A DNA stretch of 64,000 nucleotides. Origin: Streptomyces griseus subsp. griseus (GTDB lineage: Bacteria > Actinomycetota > Actinomycetes > Streptomycetales > Streptomycetaceae). The notes under the pieces were generated by a model. That model was not told the origin of the DNA. It did not search any database and saw nothing but the letters and a program-made list of their open reading frames with translations. Shown piece after piece: positions 35,746 to 44,647 of this stretch. Position 1 is the first letter of the stretch, and the number at the start of each line of letters is the position of its first letter. Made by a program: the position numbers and the translations under genes. The stretch is from assembly GCF_003610995.1 (NCBI RefSeq), contig NZ_CP032543.1, positions 2,356,001 to 2,420,000 of the forward strand, in the 5' to 3' direction.

Positions 35746-35877
35746 GGGCTTCCCTCCGTCTCGCGCAACAGGTGCAGTGCGGGTGGTGCAGGTGCGAGGA
35801 AGACGGTAGGTGGCCGAAAGGCGGCATTGAAGTGTACGTTTCCTCCACTCTCACCACCGAGAACGGACGAACCATCC
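35746..35877. promoter_or_regulatory. Divergent promoter region, symporter/PucR
   Basis: 132-bp divergent region between the symporter operon and the PucR gene. It has the imperfect direct repeats GTGCAGTGCG and GTGCAGGTGCG (about 35773-35794) and a less GC-rich stretch TTGAAGTGTACGTTTCC near 35827. A PucR regulator probably binds here; no defined operator was recognised. Confidence 0.35.
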
Positions 35878-37473
35878 ATGCCGACGCCTCCCGCGCACTC
35901 CCCCGGCCCTCCCGCCCCGCCGATCCCCCTCGCCGAACTCCTGGCTAGCAAGGACCTGGGCCTGCGCCGGATCGCGGGCCCGGCCGATGCCGAGCTGCTC
36001 TGGGTGCACACCTCGGAGATGGCCGACCCCTACCCGTACCTCCTCGGCGGTGAGCTGCTGCTGAGTGCCGGGGTGCTGCTGACGGACCCGGACCACTACG
36101 TCGGCCGGCTGGTGGAGGCGGGGGCGGCGGCGCTGGGCTTCGGGGTGCGGCCGGTGCACGAGACGGTGCCGGAAGCGCTGATCGTGGCGTGCGACCGGCA
36201 CGGGCTGCCGTTGCTGGAGGTGCCGCCTCAGACCCCGTTCATGACGATCGCGCGGGCGGTGTGGCGGCTGATGGCGGAGGCCCGCCACCGGGAGCTGCGC
36301 CGGGTGACCCGCGCCCAGCAGGCCCTGGCGACGGCGGCGGCCCGCCCCGACCCCGTACCGGCGGTCCTCCACCAGCTCGCCACGCAGCTGAGCGGCCGAG
36401 CGGTGCTGCTGACGGCACGGGGCGAGGAGGTCCACGCGGCGGGCCGCCGCCCGCCCCCGGAGACGGCGGCAGCACTGGCACGCCTGGCCCGCGTGGTGGC
36501 CCGCGAACGCCCCGGCTCCCCCGCGTCGGCCACGGACACCCACGGCGACACACACCTGTCGGCGTACGCACTGGGCGGCGGCGAGGGCCTCGCCCTGGCT
36601 CTGGCGACCTCACACCGGGCGGCGGGCGACCACACGGTGGCGGGCATCGCGGTGGTCCTGCTCTCCCTGCTCACCGCCCCGCACCAGGGCGCGGACGCGG
36701 CGGACCGCTCGGCGGCGCTGGTACGACTGCTGCTCGGCGCGACGCCTGCCGAGGTGACCCCCCTGCTGGACGGAGGCGGCACGGCCGGCACTCCAGGGAC
36801 CGGCGCCCCCTGGACGGTGATCCACGCCCGCCGCACGGACGGCACGAAGGCGGACGCCCTGACGGCGGCGGCGCTGGGAGCGTCGCTGGGCTCGGCGCTG
36901 GTGGACGCGGGCCGGGAGGACGACGACACGGTACGGGTGCTGCTCCCGGCAACCACCCGGGAGACGCCCCGGCAACCGGGCGGCGGCAAGGGGCCCCAGA
37001 ACCCCCGGGACCCGGCCGCCGGCGGCAAGGCCCCCCGCGAGGAGCCCCCGGCATCCCCGCGGCCCCCCGCCGTGCCCCCACAACCGGGCTGGACCCTGGG
37101 CATCTCCACCCCCACCCCACCGTCGGCCCTCACCACCGCCGACCTCGGAGCGGCCCGCGCCCTGTCCCACGCGGAGGCGACCCGCACCCCCCTGAAGATG
37201 GACACCCCCGTCACCGGCCTGGCCGCCCTGATCCCACCCGACCAGGCCGCCGCCCACGCCCGCACCCTCCTGGCCCCCCTCACCCCACCCCTGGCCGACA
37301 CCCTGCGCTGCTGGCTCTCCCTGCACGGCAGCTGGGACCGCACGGCGGTGGCCCTGGCCGTCCACCGCAACACGGTCCGCCAGCGCATCGGGCGGTGCGC
37401 GGAGTTGCTGGACATGGACCTGAACGACATGGATGTGCGGGCGGAGTTGTGGTTCGCACTGCGGCGGGAGTAG
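35878..37473 (+). CDS. PucR-family transcriptional regulator
   Basis: 531-aa regulator. The N-terminal PucR domain (about 15-125: IPLAELLASKDLGLRRIAG, YLLGGELLLSAGVLLTD, HGLPLLEVP) is followed by a poorly conserved middle with a Pro/Gly-rich insert (about 360-410). The C-terminal helix-turn-helix of the PucR/CdaR type is at about 475-531 (LRCWLSLHGSWDRTAVALAV, HRNTVRQRIGRC). PucR proteins sense nitrogen-rich metabolites and control neighbouring catabolic genes. Its divergent position suggests control of the symporter-ureohydrolase-TPP operon. The upstream continuation of the frame has no start signal; ATG at 35878 fits the domain start. Confidence 0.9.
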   Translation: MPTPPAHSPGPPAPPIPLAELLASKDLGLRRIAGPADAELLWVHTSEMADPYPYLLGGELLLSAGVLLTDPDHYVGRLVEAGAAALGFGVRPVHETVPEALIVACDRHGLPLLEVPPQTPFMTIARAVWRLMAEARHRELRRVTRAQQALATAAARPDPVPAVLHQLATQLSGRAVLLTARGEEVHAAGRRPPPETAAALARLARVVARERPGSPASATDTHGDTHLSAYALGGGEGLALALATSHRAAGDHTVAGIAVVLLSLLTAPHQGADAADRSAALVRLLLGATPAEVTPLLDGGGTAGTPGTGAPWTVIHARRTDGTKADALTAAALGASLGSALVDAGREDDDTVRVLLPATTRETPRQPGGGKGPQNPRDPAAGGKAPREEPPASPRPPAVPPQPGWTLGISTPTPPSALTTADLGAARALSHAEATRTPLKMDTPVTGLAALIPPDQAAAHARTLLAPLTPPLADTLRCWLSLHGSWDRTAVALAVHRNTVRQRIGRCAELLDMDLNDMDVRAELWFALRRE

Positions 37474-37559
37474 CGGCGCGGCGGGCCGCACCGAAAGGGG
37501 CCCTGAGGTGTACGGCTCGCTCGGCCATGCCTTATGTTGCAGTGGCAAAGGGGGATCGC

Positions 37560-37829
37560 ATGGCAAGGGATTACGACAGCCAGCTGCTGGAGTCCGTGGG
37601 GGTACGCCGGCGCCGGATGCGGGACGCCCTGCTGTTCGGCGTGGAGCGCGCGCGGCGGACGGCGGACGAGCGGCTCGGCAAGGTATTCGCGGGGATCGCG
37701 ATCACGGCCGTGCTCTGTGCGGGGTGCGTGGGGTGGTCCTTCCTCCAGCACACCCTGGACAAGCAGAAGGCCGAGCAGCAGAAACAGCAGCAGCGACAGG
37801 CTCAGCAGTACGGCCAGACGCCGCATTAG
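37560..37829 (+). CDS. Small membrane protein at the start of the ESX locus
   Basis: 89-aa protein. A basic N-terminal half (RRRRMRDALLFGVERARR) precedes one membrane helix (VFAGIAITAVLCAGCVGWSFL) and a Gln/Lys-rich coiled tail (DKQKAEQQKQQQRQAQQYGQ). AAAGGGGG upstream favours the ATG at 37560 over an ATG 33 bases earlier that lacks a ribosome site. The same kind of small protein is found in Streptomyces ESX loci. Its role is unknown; it might be an accessory subunit of the membrane complex. Confidence 0.75.
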   Translation: MARDYDSQLLESVGVRRRRMRDALLFGVERARRTADERLGKVFAGIAITAVLCAGCVGWSFLQHTLDKQKAEQQKQQQRQAQQYGQTPH

Positions 37830-37868
37830 GGCGTGCCCGGAAGATCCTTCGGCGAGCACCGCACCGCA

Positions 37869-37888
37869 TTCCCTATCAGGGATAGGAA
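37869..37888. promoter_or_regulatory. tetO-like palindrome upstream of eccD
   Basis: CCTATC-AGG-GATAGG (37872-37886) is a perfect inverted repeat; the wider TCCCTATCAGGGATAGGAA matches the classical tet operator at 16 of 19 positions by eye. It sits about 75 bp before the eccD start in an AT-richer stretch that also holds TTGGTCAATTGG. It probably binds a TetR-family regulator controlling the ESX operon; no such gene is adjacent. Confidence 0.45.
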
Positions 37889-37960
37889 AGAGCGCACAGT
37901 GCCTTATTGGTCAATTGGCCCGAAAGCTCGGAAAATCGCGATGATAGGTTTCCGTAAGTG

Positions 37961-39316
37961 GTGAGCACAGCAATGACGTCCCGCTCGGAACTGAGCCGCG
38001 TGACCCTGGTCGGTGAGCGGCGCCGGGCCGACATCGTGCTGCCGTCGGACACTCCCATCGGCCAACTACTGCCGGACATCCTGCAGTTGCTGGACGACCG
38101 GGCCGCCTCGCGGCCGCTGACCAGGCAGTTGATCACCTCCGACGGCTCAGCCCTGCCGCAGGAGAGCACCCTGGCCTCGGCGGGCATCAGCGACGGCGCC
38201 GTGCTCCGGCTGGTCAGGATCCACGCCGCTCCGCCCGCCCCGGTGGTGCACGACGTCACGGACCAGGTGGCGGACACCCTCGATCTGCAGGCCTGGCGCT
38301 GGCGGCCGGCCGCGCGCAGGGTCGCCGCGGGGGCGTCGACCGTGACGTTCTCGGTGGTCGCCGCGCTGCTGGCCCGGCGCGAGTTCCCGCTGGACACCTT
38401 GGCCGGTGCGCTGGCGGCCGTCACCGCCGTCCTTGTCGTGGGGGGCGCGCTCTGCGCCCGGATCGGCACGGGCAACCGCGGGCTGGCGACCGCGCTGCTG
38501 TTCGTCTCCGGTGGCCTCGGCATTCTCACGGCCTGGACCGCCGCCGACGCCTTTGGCTGGTCGGGCCCGGCCCGACTGGCGGCGGTGGCGGCCTCGGTGG
38601 CCCTGGCGCTGTTGTTGCTGGGGCTCTTCTCCCCGCTGGGCCGCGGCGGCCTCATCGGGGCCGGGGCCACGGGCGTTGTCACCGCCGTGTGGGAGGCCGT
38701 CGCCGCGGTGGAGTCGGATCCTGCCCGGCTGGGCGCGGTGATGGCCGTCCTCTCCGTGGCGCTGCTCGGCCTGCTGCCCCGGCTCGCGCTGATGGCGTCC
38801 GGGCTCACCGCGCTCGACGACCGGCGGTCGGGCGGGGTGTCGGTCAGCCGCCACGACGTCTCCAACGCACTGGCCGCCACGCACCGCGGTCTCGCCCTCG
38901 CGACCGTGGTCACCGCGGTCTCGGCGACCGCGGCGGGCTGGCTGCTCACCCTGTCCGCGCGGCCGACCGTGTGGACGGTGCTGCTGCCCTCGGTGGTCGC
39001 GGTGGTCCTCCTGTCGAGGGCCCGCGCGTTCCCTCTGGTGGCCGAGGTGGTGGCCCTGTTCGCCGCTGCGGCGGTCCTCGTCGTCCGGCTTGTGATGCTG
39101 TGGATGGAGCAGGCCGCCGGGGGCGCGGGGCCGGTGGTCGTCCTCGGGGTGGCGGCGCTGCTGCCCCTGCTGGCCCTTTCCGTGGAGCCGCCCGAGCATG
39201 TACGGGTGCGGCTGCGGCGCACCGCCGATCTGGTCGAGTCCATCGGCATGGTGGGGCTGTTCCCGCTCGCGGTCGGGGTGTTCGGCGTGTACGGCCAGTT
39301 GCTCGACAAGTTCTGA
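37961..39316 (+). CDS. eccD: Type VII secretion membrane protein EccD
   Basis: 451-aa core membrane component of ESX/type VII secretion. An N-terminal ubiquitin-like domain (about 8-88: SRVTLVGERRRADIVLPSD, DGAVLRLV) is followed by about 11 hydrophobic helices from residue 115 to the end. In mycobacteria EccD dimers form the central membrane vestibule of the secretion complex. Consecutive GTG codons at 37958 and 37961 and an ATG at 37973 are all possible starts; the second GTG is chosen arbitrarily. It begins the main ESX operon after a palindromic operator-like sequence and is followed after 55 bp by a MinD-like ATPase gene. Confidence 0.9.
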   Translation: MSTAMTSRSELSRVTLVGERRRADIVLPSDTPIGQLLPDILQLLDDRAASRPLTRQLITSDGSALPQESTLASAGISDGAVLRLVRIHAAPPAPVVHDVTDQVADTLDLQAWRWRPAARRVAAGASTVTFSVVAALLARREFPLDTLAGALAAVTAVLVVGGALCARIGTGNRGLATALLFVSGGLGILTAWTAADAFGWSGPARLAAVAASVALALLLLGLFSPLGRGGLIGAGATGVVTAVWEAVAAVESDPARLGAVMAVLSVALLGLLPRLALMASGLTALDDRRSGGVSVSRHDVSNALAATHRGLALATVVTAVSATAAGWLLTLSARPTVWTVLLPSVVAVVLLSRARAFPLVAEVVALFAAAAVLVVRLVMLWMEQAAGGAGPVVVLGVAALLPLLALSVEPPEHVRVRLRRTADLVESIGMVGLFPLAVGVFGVYGQLLDKF

Positions 39317-39371
39317 GACGGGTGCGCGCGTGCTCCGGTTCGGGGCAGCGCGGCGGAGGAGAAAGGCAGAC

Positions 39372-40514
39372 ATGCCGAACGGGGACAACTGGCAGGGCGA
39401 TGTACTGCGCGACCTGAGGGGCGCGTCCGGGCCGCCCGCGGCGGGCCCCGGCGGCCCATCGGCGCCCGTACCACCCGCTCCACCCACGGCGGAGGCCTCC
39501 GGAGCGGAACGCATACCCGCGCCGGCCTCCACGCCCCAGCAGGCACCCGTGCTCCGGCGGAAACCCGCACCGCCTCGCCCCCGCCGCCCCTCGGCTCCCG
39601 ATTCGCGAGCCGTGGTGGACAGCATGCTGAGCGGTACGGCACGCCGCCCGCAGCGGGGTGAGCCGGTCGCCGTACGGGCCACCCGGGCGGTGCGCCGGAT
39701 CGTTTCCTCCTCGGCGGCGCGCGAGGTCGCCGAGCTGACCCGGACCGCCGGGACGCTCCAGCAGCCGGTCACGACCGGGCGGCAGATCGCCGTCACCTCC
39801 ATCCGGGGCGGCGCGGGCAAGACCACGGTGGCGGCCCTGCTCGGCACGGCGTACGCGCACTACCGGCAGGACCCGGTCCTCCTGGTCGAGGCCGACCCGG
39901 CGCTCGGTTCACTGCCGCTGCGGCTGGGCGCCGAGACGCTGCGCTGGACCACGGCCGATCTGGCGGACATCGTGGAGCCTCAGATGTCGCTGCTCGACGT
40001 CACCGGCTACCTGGTCCAGCTCCCCGAGAACGCCTGGCTCCTGCCGGGAAGCCAGGGACAGATCGGGGCGATGCTGGACACGTCGGCGTACGAACGGGTC
40101 ATGGTGGCGCTGCGCCGCTACTTCGGGGTGACGGTCGTCGACTGCGAGACGCTGCCCGCCGAGGTCGCCCGGGTCGCGCTCTCCGCCTCCCAGGCCCGGG
40201 TGCTGGCCGCGCCGGCGACCCTCGACGGCGTCACGAGCACGTACGCCGTACTGCAATGGATGCAGGGGCTCCCCCGCCACATGATCGACGGAACGGTCGT
40301 CGTGCTCTCCAGCACGGTCGCACGCCCGGGGATCGACGTCGAGGCGGCCGCCGAGAAGCTCCGGTCCACCGGCGCGGGCGTCCATGTCCTGCCGTACGAC
40401 CGGCACTTGGCCGCCGGTGGCGTCCTGCGGACCGAACTGCTCGCCCGGCCGACGCGGCTGGCCGCCACCCGGCTCGCCGCCGAGGTCTTCCAGCTCTCCC
40501 AGAAACGCCGGTGA
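39372..40514 (+). CDS. MinD/ParA-like ATPase, ESX-associated (EspI-like)
   Basis: 380-aa protein. The first ~120 residues are Pro/Ala-rich and disordered. The P-loop domain follows with a deviant Walker A SIRGGAGKTTVAALL (about residue 140-154) and a switch-like VVDCETLPAE, as in MinD/ParA ATPases. Proteins with a Pro-rich head and this domain occur in ESX loci (EspI in mycobacteria) and influence secretion. ATG has GGAGGAGAAAGG upstream. It sits between eccD and eccC. Confidence 0.85.
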   Translation: MPNGDNWQGDVLRDLRGASGPPAAGPGGPSAPVPPAPPTAEASGAERIPAPASTPQQAPVLRRKPAPPRPRRPSAPDSRAVVDSMLSGTARRPQRGEPVAVRATRAVRRIVSSSAAREVAELTRTAGTLQQPVTTGRQIAVTSIRGGAGKTTVAALLGTAYAHYRQDPVLLVEADPALGSLPLRLGAETLRWTTADLADIVEPQMSLLDVTGYLVQLPENAWLLPGSQGQIGAMLDTSAYERVMVALRRYFGVTVVDCETLPAEVARVALSASQARVLAAPATLDGVTSTYAVLQWMQGLPRHMIDGTVVVLSSTVARPGIDVEAAAEKLRSTGAGVHVLPYDRHLAAGGVLRTELLARPTRLAATRLAAEVFQLSQKRR

Positions 40515-40590
40515 CCCCGATGCCGTCGAGGAACCACGTCGTGAACCGCGCTACGAACCACGTGCCGACCGCGAACGCCGGACGAGGCCG

Positions 40591-43500
40591 ATGAGCACCC
40601 GCCTGATCCACCGCCCCGCCCGGACCACCCGCCCCCCGGCCGCGTCCACGCCCCGCACCATCGAGGCCCCGCCGAACCTCCCCGAGGGGAAGGCGGGCAA
40701 CATCGCGATGTCGCTGCTGCCGGTCGCCGGGGTCATGTCGTCCGTCGTGATGATGACGGTCGTCCGCAACAGCCAGTTCGCCGCGCTGGGCGCGCTCATC
40801 CTCGTGGTCACCGTCATCGGTTCCGTGGCCCTGCTCTTCTCGCAGCGGGGCAAGGCCCAGCGCACCCGGCGTACGCAGCGCGAGGCCTATCTCTCCTATG
40901 TGGAGGATCTGCGCGAGGAGTTGTCGGCGGAGGAGCGGGAGCGACGCGAGCGGGCGGACGTGCTGAACCCGCCGCCGTACGCCCTGTACGACATCGTGCG
41001 CGACCCCGCGCGCCTCTGGGAGCGGCGGCGGGTCGACGACGACTTCCTGCGGGTGCGGGTCGGCACGGGCGAGATGCCCGTACGTGATCTGCAGATAGCC
41101 GAACCGGGGTCGTCGGTGCTCACGCCGCCCGACCTGTTCATGCTCAACGAAGCATCGGCGCTGGTGAAGCGGTTCCGCAACGGCACCGAACTGCCGCTCA
41201 CCGTCCCGCTGGACCGGATCGGCAACGTCAGCGTGATCGGGCCCCGCGAGGACTGCCTGCGGGTGGCCCGCGCGCTGATCGTCCAGACCGCCGCGCTGCA
41301 CGCCCCCGATGATGTGGCCATCGCCCTGGCGGCGCCCGGCGACCGGATGGGCGACTGGGAGTGGGCGAAGTGGCTGCCGCATCTGCTCGACACCGAGCAG
41401 TCCGACGGCCCGGTCGCCGCCCGCCGGATCGCCCCGTCGGCCCCTCAGCTTGCCCGGCAGCTCGGCCCGGAGCTGCGCCGTCGGGCCTCCTACGCGGCCG
41501 AGGTCCGCCGCGGCCTGGCGGGGCGGGACGCGCTCTCCCTGAACTCCCGGCTGGTCGTCGTCACCGACGGGCACGGGGACGACGCCGTCGACCTGCCGCG
41601 CCCGGACGACGCCGTCGGCCTGAGCGAGATGGGCGTCACCGTGCTGCACCTGCTGGAGCAGCGGGTGCAGGAGCCGGGGCAGGTGAGCGTACGGATCACC
41701 GTCGACGGCACCGACGTGGCCATCGAGGACCTCAGAGCGCCGGAACCGCTGGAGGCGCATGGCACGGTGGACGAGGCAGGGATCCCGTTCGCCGAGGGGC
41801 TGGCCAGGATGCTCGCGCCGCTGCGGCTCTCCGCCGAGTCACTGGCCGACGCGCCGCTCTCCGGGCCGGTGGAGTTCGCGGCGATGCTCGGCATCGACGA
41901 CGTGGCCCGCCTCGATCTGGACCGGCTGTGGGCGCCCCGTGGTGAACGTGCCTTCCTCCGTGTCCCGATCGGCATCAGCGACTCCCACGAGCCGGTGCTC
42001 CTGGACCTCAAGGAATCCTCCGAGCTGGGGATGGGCCCGCACGGTCTCTGTGTCGGCGCGACCGGTTCGGGAAAGTCGGAGCTGCTGCGCACCCTGGTCC
42101 TCGCCCTGGTGACCACGCATCCGCCGGAGGACCTGGCGCTGGTGCTGGTCGACTACAAGGGCGGGGCGACGTTCGCACCGTTCGCCGACCTGCCGCACGT
42201 GGCGGGGGTCATCACCAACCTGGAGAACCAGGCGGGGCTCGTCGAGCGGGTCCACTCCTCCCTCGCAGGTGAGGTCAAGCGCCGACAGCAGGCGTTGAAG
42301 GACGCGGGGAACGTCGCCGACATCGGGGACTACGCGGCCCTGCGGGCCGAGAAGCGGCCGGACCTCGACCCGTTGCCGCACCTGTTCGTGGTGATCGACG
42401 AGTTCGGTGAACTGCTCACCGCCAAGCCGGACTTCATCGACCTGTTCCTCTCGGTCGGCCGCATCGGCCGGTCCATCGGCGTCCACCTCCTCCTCTCCAG
42501 CCAGCGCATCGAGGGCGGCAAGCTCAAGGGGCTGGACACTTACCTCTCGTACCGGCTCGGGCTGCGGACCTTCTCCGCCGACGAGTCACGTACGGTGCTG
42601 GACACCACGGACGCCTTCCACCTCCCTCCGCTGCCCGGCTTCGGCTATCTGAAGGTCGACACGAGCCACTACGCCCGCTTCAAGGCCGGTTACGTGTCCG
42701 GGGGTTACCGCGGTCCGGTGCGCAGGACCGCGGCCGAGGAGACCGGCCCGCTCGCGCTGCCGTACGAGGCGTTCAACACCCTGGCCGGACCGGACGAGGT
42801 GCGGCACACCGCGGAACCGGCCTCGCGCCGCCGCGAGACGGGCCCGACGGAACTCGGCGTCATGGTAGACCAGTTGACCGGCACCGCACCGCCCGTACGA
42901 AGCATCTGGCTGCCCCCGCTGCCGACCGCCACCGCCCTGGACACCGTCGCGGGACCGCTGGACATCGGCCCGCGCGGCATGCGGCTCGCGGGGGCCGGAT
43001 CATCGGGCAGGCCCCTGCGCGTCCCGGTCGGCCTCCTCGACGACCCGGCCAGGCAGTGGCAGGGCCAGTGGTTCCTGGACCTCACGGTGGCGGGCGGCCA
43101 CGCGGCCGTGATCGGCGGCCCGCAGTCCGGGAAGACGACGCTCCTGCGCTCCCTCGTCCTCTCCCTCGCCCTGACCCACACCCCGCGCGAGGTCGGCGTC
43201 TACGGCCTCGACCTCGTCGGCGGCGGTCTCCAGGCGCTCTCGGGGCTCCCGCACGTCGGCGGCATCGCGGGCCGCGCAGACCGGGAGCGGGCGGCCCGCA
43301 CCGTCGAGGAGGTCCGCACCATGCTCGCGCTTCGCGAAGACCTCTTCCGGGAGCACGGCATCGACTCGGTCGAGCAGCTGCGCACCCTGCACGCGGCCGG
43401 CCGGCTGCCCGAGCTGGCGTCGGCCGAGATCCTGCTCGTCATCGACGGATTCGGCGCGCTGCGCGACGACTTCGACGAGCTGGACGACGCGATCGCCGAC

Positions 43501-44577
43501 ATCCTCAAGCGCGGTGGCGGTTACGGCGTCCACGTGGTCGCGGGCATGCTGCGCTGGAACGACGTACGGATCGCCACCCAGTCGAACTTCGGCACCCGCG
43601 TCGAGCTCCGGCTGAACGACCCCAGCGAGTCCAGCATCGACCGCAAGCTCGCCGAGACCCTGTCGCCCGACGAGCCCGGCCGCGTCCTCACCGACGGCAA
43701 GCTCTTCGCCCAGGTGGCCCTCCCGCGTACGGACGGGGTCGCGGACACGGCGGATCTCGGGGCGGTTCTGGAACGCACGGCTCGCTCGGTGCGGGCCACT
43801 TGGAGCGGCGAAGTGGCACAGCCCGTCAGGGTGTTGCCGCACATTCTGGAGCCCCACTCGCTGCCGGGCCCGGCAGCAGAGCCCACCCGCGTACCGATCG
43901 GGCTCGACCAGTCGGCGCTCGCGCCCGTAACGCTCGACCTGTTCCAGCACGACCAGCACCTGTTGGTGCTGGGGGACAGTGAATGCGGCAAGACGAACCT
44001 GCTGCGGACCGTGGCGCACGGCCTCGTCGACCGTTACGGCGAGGACGAGTTGGTGTTCGCGGTGATGGACCCGCGGCGCTCGCTGCGCGGCGTGGTCCCG
44101 GAGGAGTTCAACGGGGGATATGCCTACAACCCCAAGCTGTGCATGGGCCTTTCGACGGGCATCGCCACCGAGCTGGAGAAGCGGCTGCCCGACGAGAACG
44201 CCCGCCTGGAGGACCTGGAGCCCGGCAACTGGGGCAAGGGGCCGCGGATCGTCGTGCTGGTCGACGACTACGACGTCCTCACGACCGCCGGACAGTCCCC
44301 GCTGGCAGCGTTCCTCCCGTACATCCCCTCGGCGGTCGACATCGGCCTCCACTTCGTCCTGACGCGCCGGGTCGCCGGTGCGTCACGGGGTATGTACGAG
44401 CCACTGGTGCAGGGGCTGCGGGAGTCGGGCGCCTCGGCGCTGCTGATGACGGGCGACCGCAGCGAGGGGCAGCTGTTCCCGGGCGTCTACGCCTCCCAAC
44501 AGGCTCCGGGCCGAGGTGTGTTCGTCCGCAGAGGGCAGCCCAATCGCCTGATCCAGACGGTGTACGCGCCGAGATGA
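40591..44577 (+). CDS. eccC: Type VII secretion ATPase EccC
   Basis: 1328-aa motor of the ESX system and substrate receptor. Two membrane helices (about 35-85: LLPVAGVMSSVVMMTVV, GALILVVTVIGSVALLF) are followed by a DUF-type stalk and three FtsK/SpoIIIE ATPase modules with Walker A motifs GATGSGKSE (Lys about 493), GGPQSGKTT (about 848) and GDSECGKTN (about 1134). The EccCa and EccCb halves, separate in some mycobacterial loci, are fused here. Module 1 keeps VVIDEFGEL. It recognises C-terminal signals on WXG100 dimers and drives export. ATG chosen at the membrane-proximal start; ribosome site weak (ACGAGG). Confidence 0.94.
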   Translation: MSTRLIHRPARTTRPPAASTPRTIEAPPNLPEGKAGNIAMSLLPVAGVMSSVVMMTVVRNSQFAALGALILVVTVIGSVALLFSQRGKAQRTRRTQREAYLSYVEDLREELSAEERERRERADVLNPPPYALYDIVRDPARLWERRRVDDDFLRVRVGTGEMPVRDLQIAEPGSSVLTPPDLFMLNEASALVKRFRNGTELPLTVPLDRIGNVSVIGPREDCLRVARALIVQTAALHAPDDVAIALAAPGDRMGDWEWAKWLPHLLDTEQSDGPVAARRIAPSAPQLARQLGPELRRRASYAAEVRRGLAGRDALSLNSRLVVVTDGHGDDAVDLPRPDDAVGLSEMGVTVLHLLEQRVQEPGQVSVRITVDGTDVAIEDLRAPEPLEAHGTVDEAGIPFAEGLARMLAPLRLSAESLADAPLSGPVEFAAMLGIDDVARLDLDRLWAPRGERAFLRVPIGISDSHEPVLLDLKESSELGMGPHGLCVGATGSGKSELLRTLVLALVTTHPPEDLALVLVDYKGGATFAPFADLPHVAGVITNLENQAGLVERVHSSLAGEVKRRQQALKDAGNVADIGDYAALRAEKRPDLDPLPHLFVVIDEFGELLTAKPDFIDLFLSVGRIGRSIGVHLLLSSQRIEGGKLKGLDTYLSYRLGLRTFSADESRTVLDTTDAFHLPPLPGFGYLKVDTSHYARFKAGYVSGGYRGPVRRTAAEETGPLALPYEAFNTLAGPDEVRHTAEPASRRRETGPTELGVMVDQLTGTAPPVRSIWLPPLPTATALDTVAGPLDIGPRGMRLAGAGSSGRPLRVPVGLLDDPARQWQGQWFLDLTVAGGHAAVIGGPQSGKTTLLRSLVLSLALTHTPREVGVYGLDLVGGGLQALSGLPHVGGIAGRADRERAARTVEEVRTMLALREDLFREHGIDSVEQLRTLHAAGRLPELASAEILLVIDGFGALRDDFDELDDAIADILKRGGGYGVHVVAGMLRWNDVRIATQSNFGTRVELRLNDPSESSIDRKLAETLSPDEPGRVLTDGKLFAQVALPRTDGVADTADLGAVLERTARSVRATWSGEVAQPVRVLPHILEPHSLPGPAAEPTRVPIGLDQSALAPVTLDLFQHDQHLLVLGDSECGKTNLLRTVAHGLVDRYGEDELVFAVMDPRRSLRGVVPEEFNGGYAYNPKLCMGLSTGIATELEKRLPDENARLEDLEPGNWGKGPRIVVLVDDYDVLTTAGQSPLAAFLPYIPSAVDIGLHFVLTRRVAGASRGMYEPLVQGLRESGASALLMTGDRSEGQLFPGVYASQQAPGRGVFVRRGQPNRLIQTVYAPR

Positions 44578-44647
44578 CGTGCCCCGCCGCCGGGACCACG
44601 ACCGCCCACCACCGACCCAGAACCACGAAGGACCGGACGACCACCCC

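Noticed and set aside
37527..37562. Earlier ATG for the small ESX membrane protein
   Set aside because: No ribosome site before 37527, whereas AAAGGGGG precedes the ATG at 37560.
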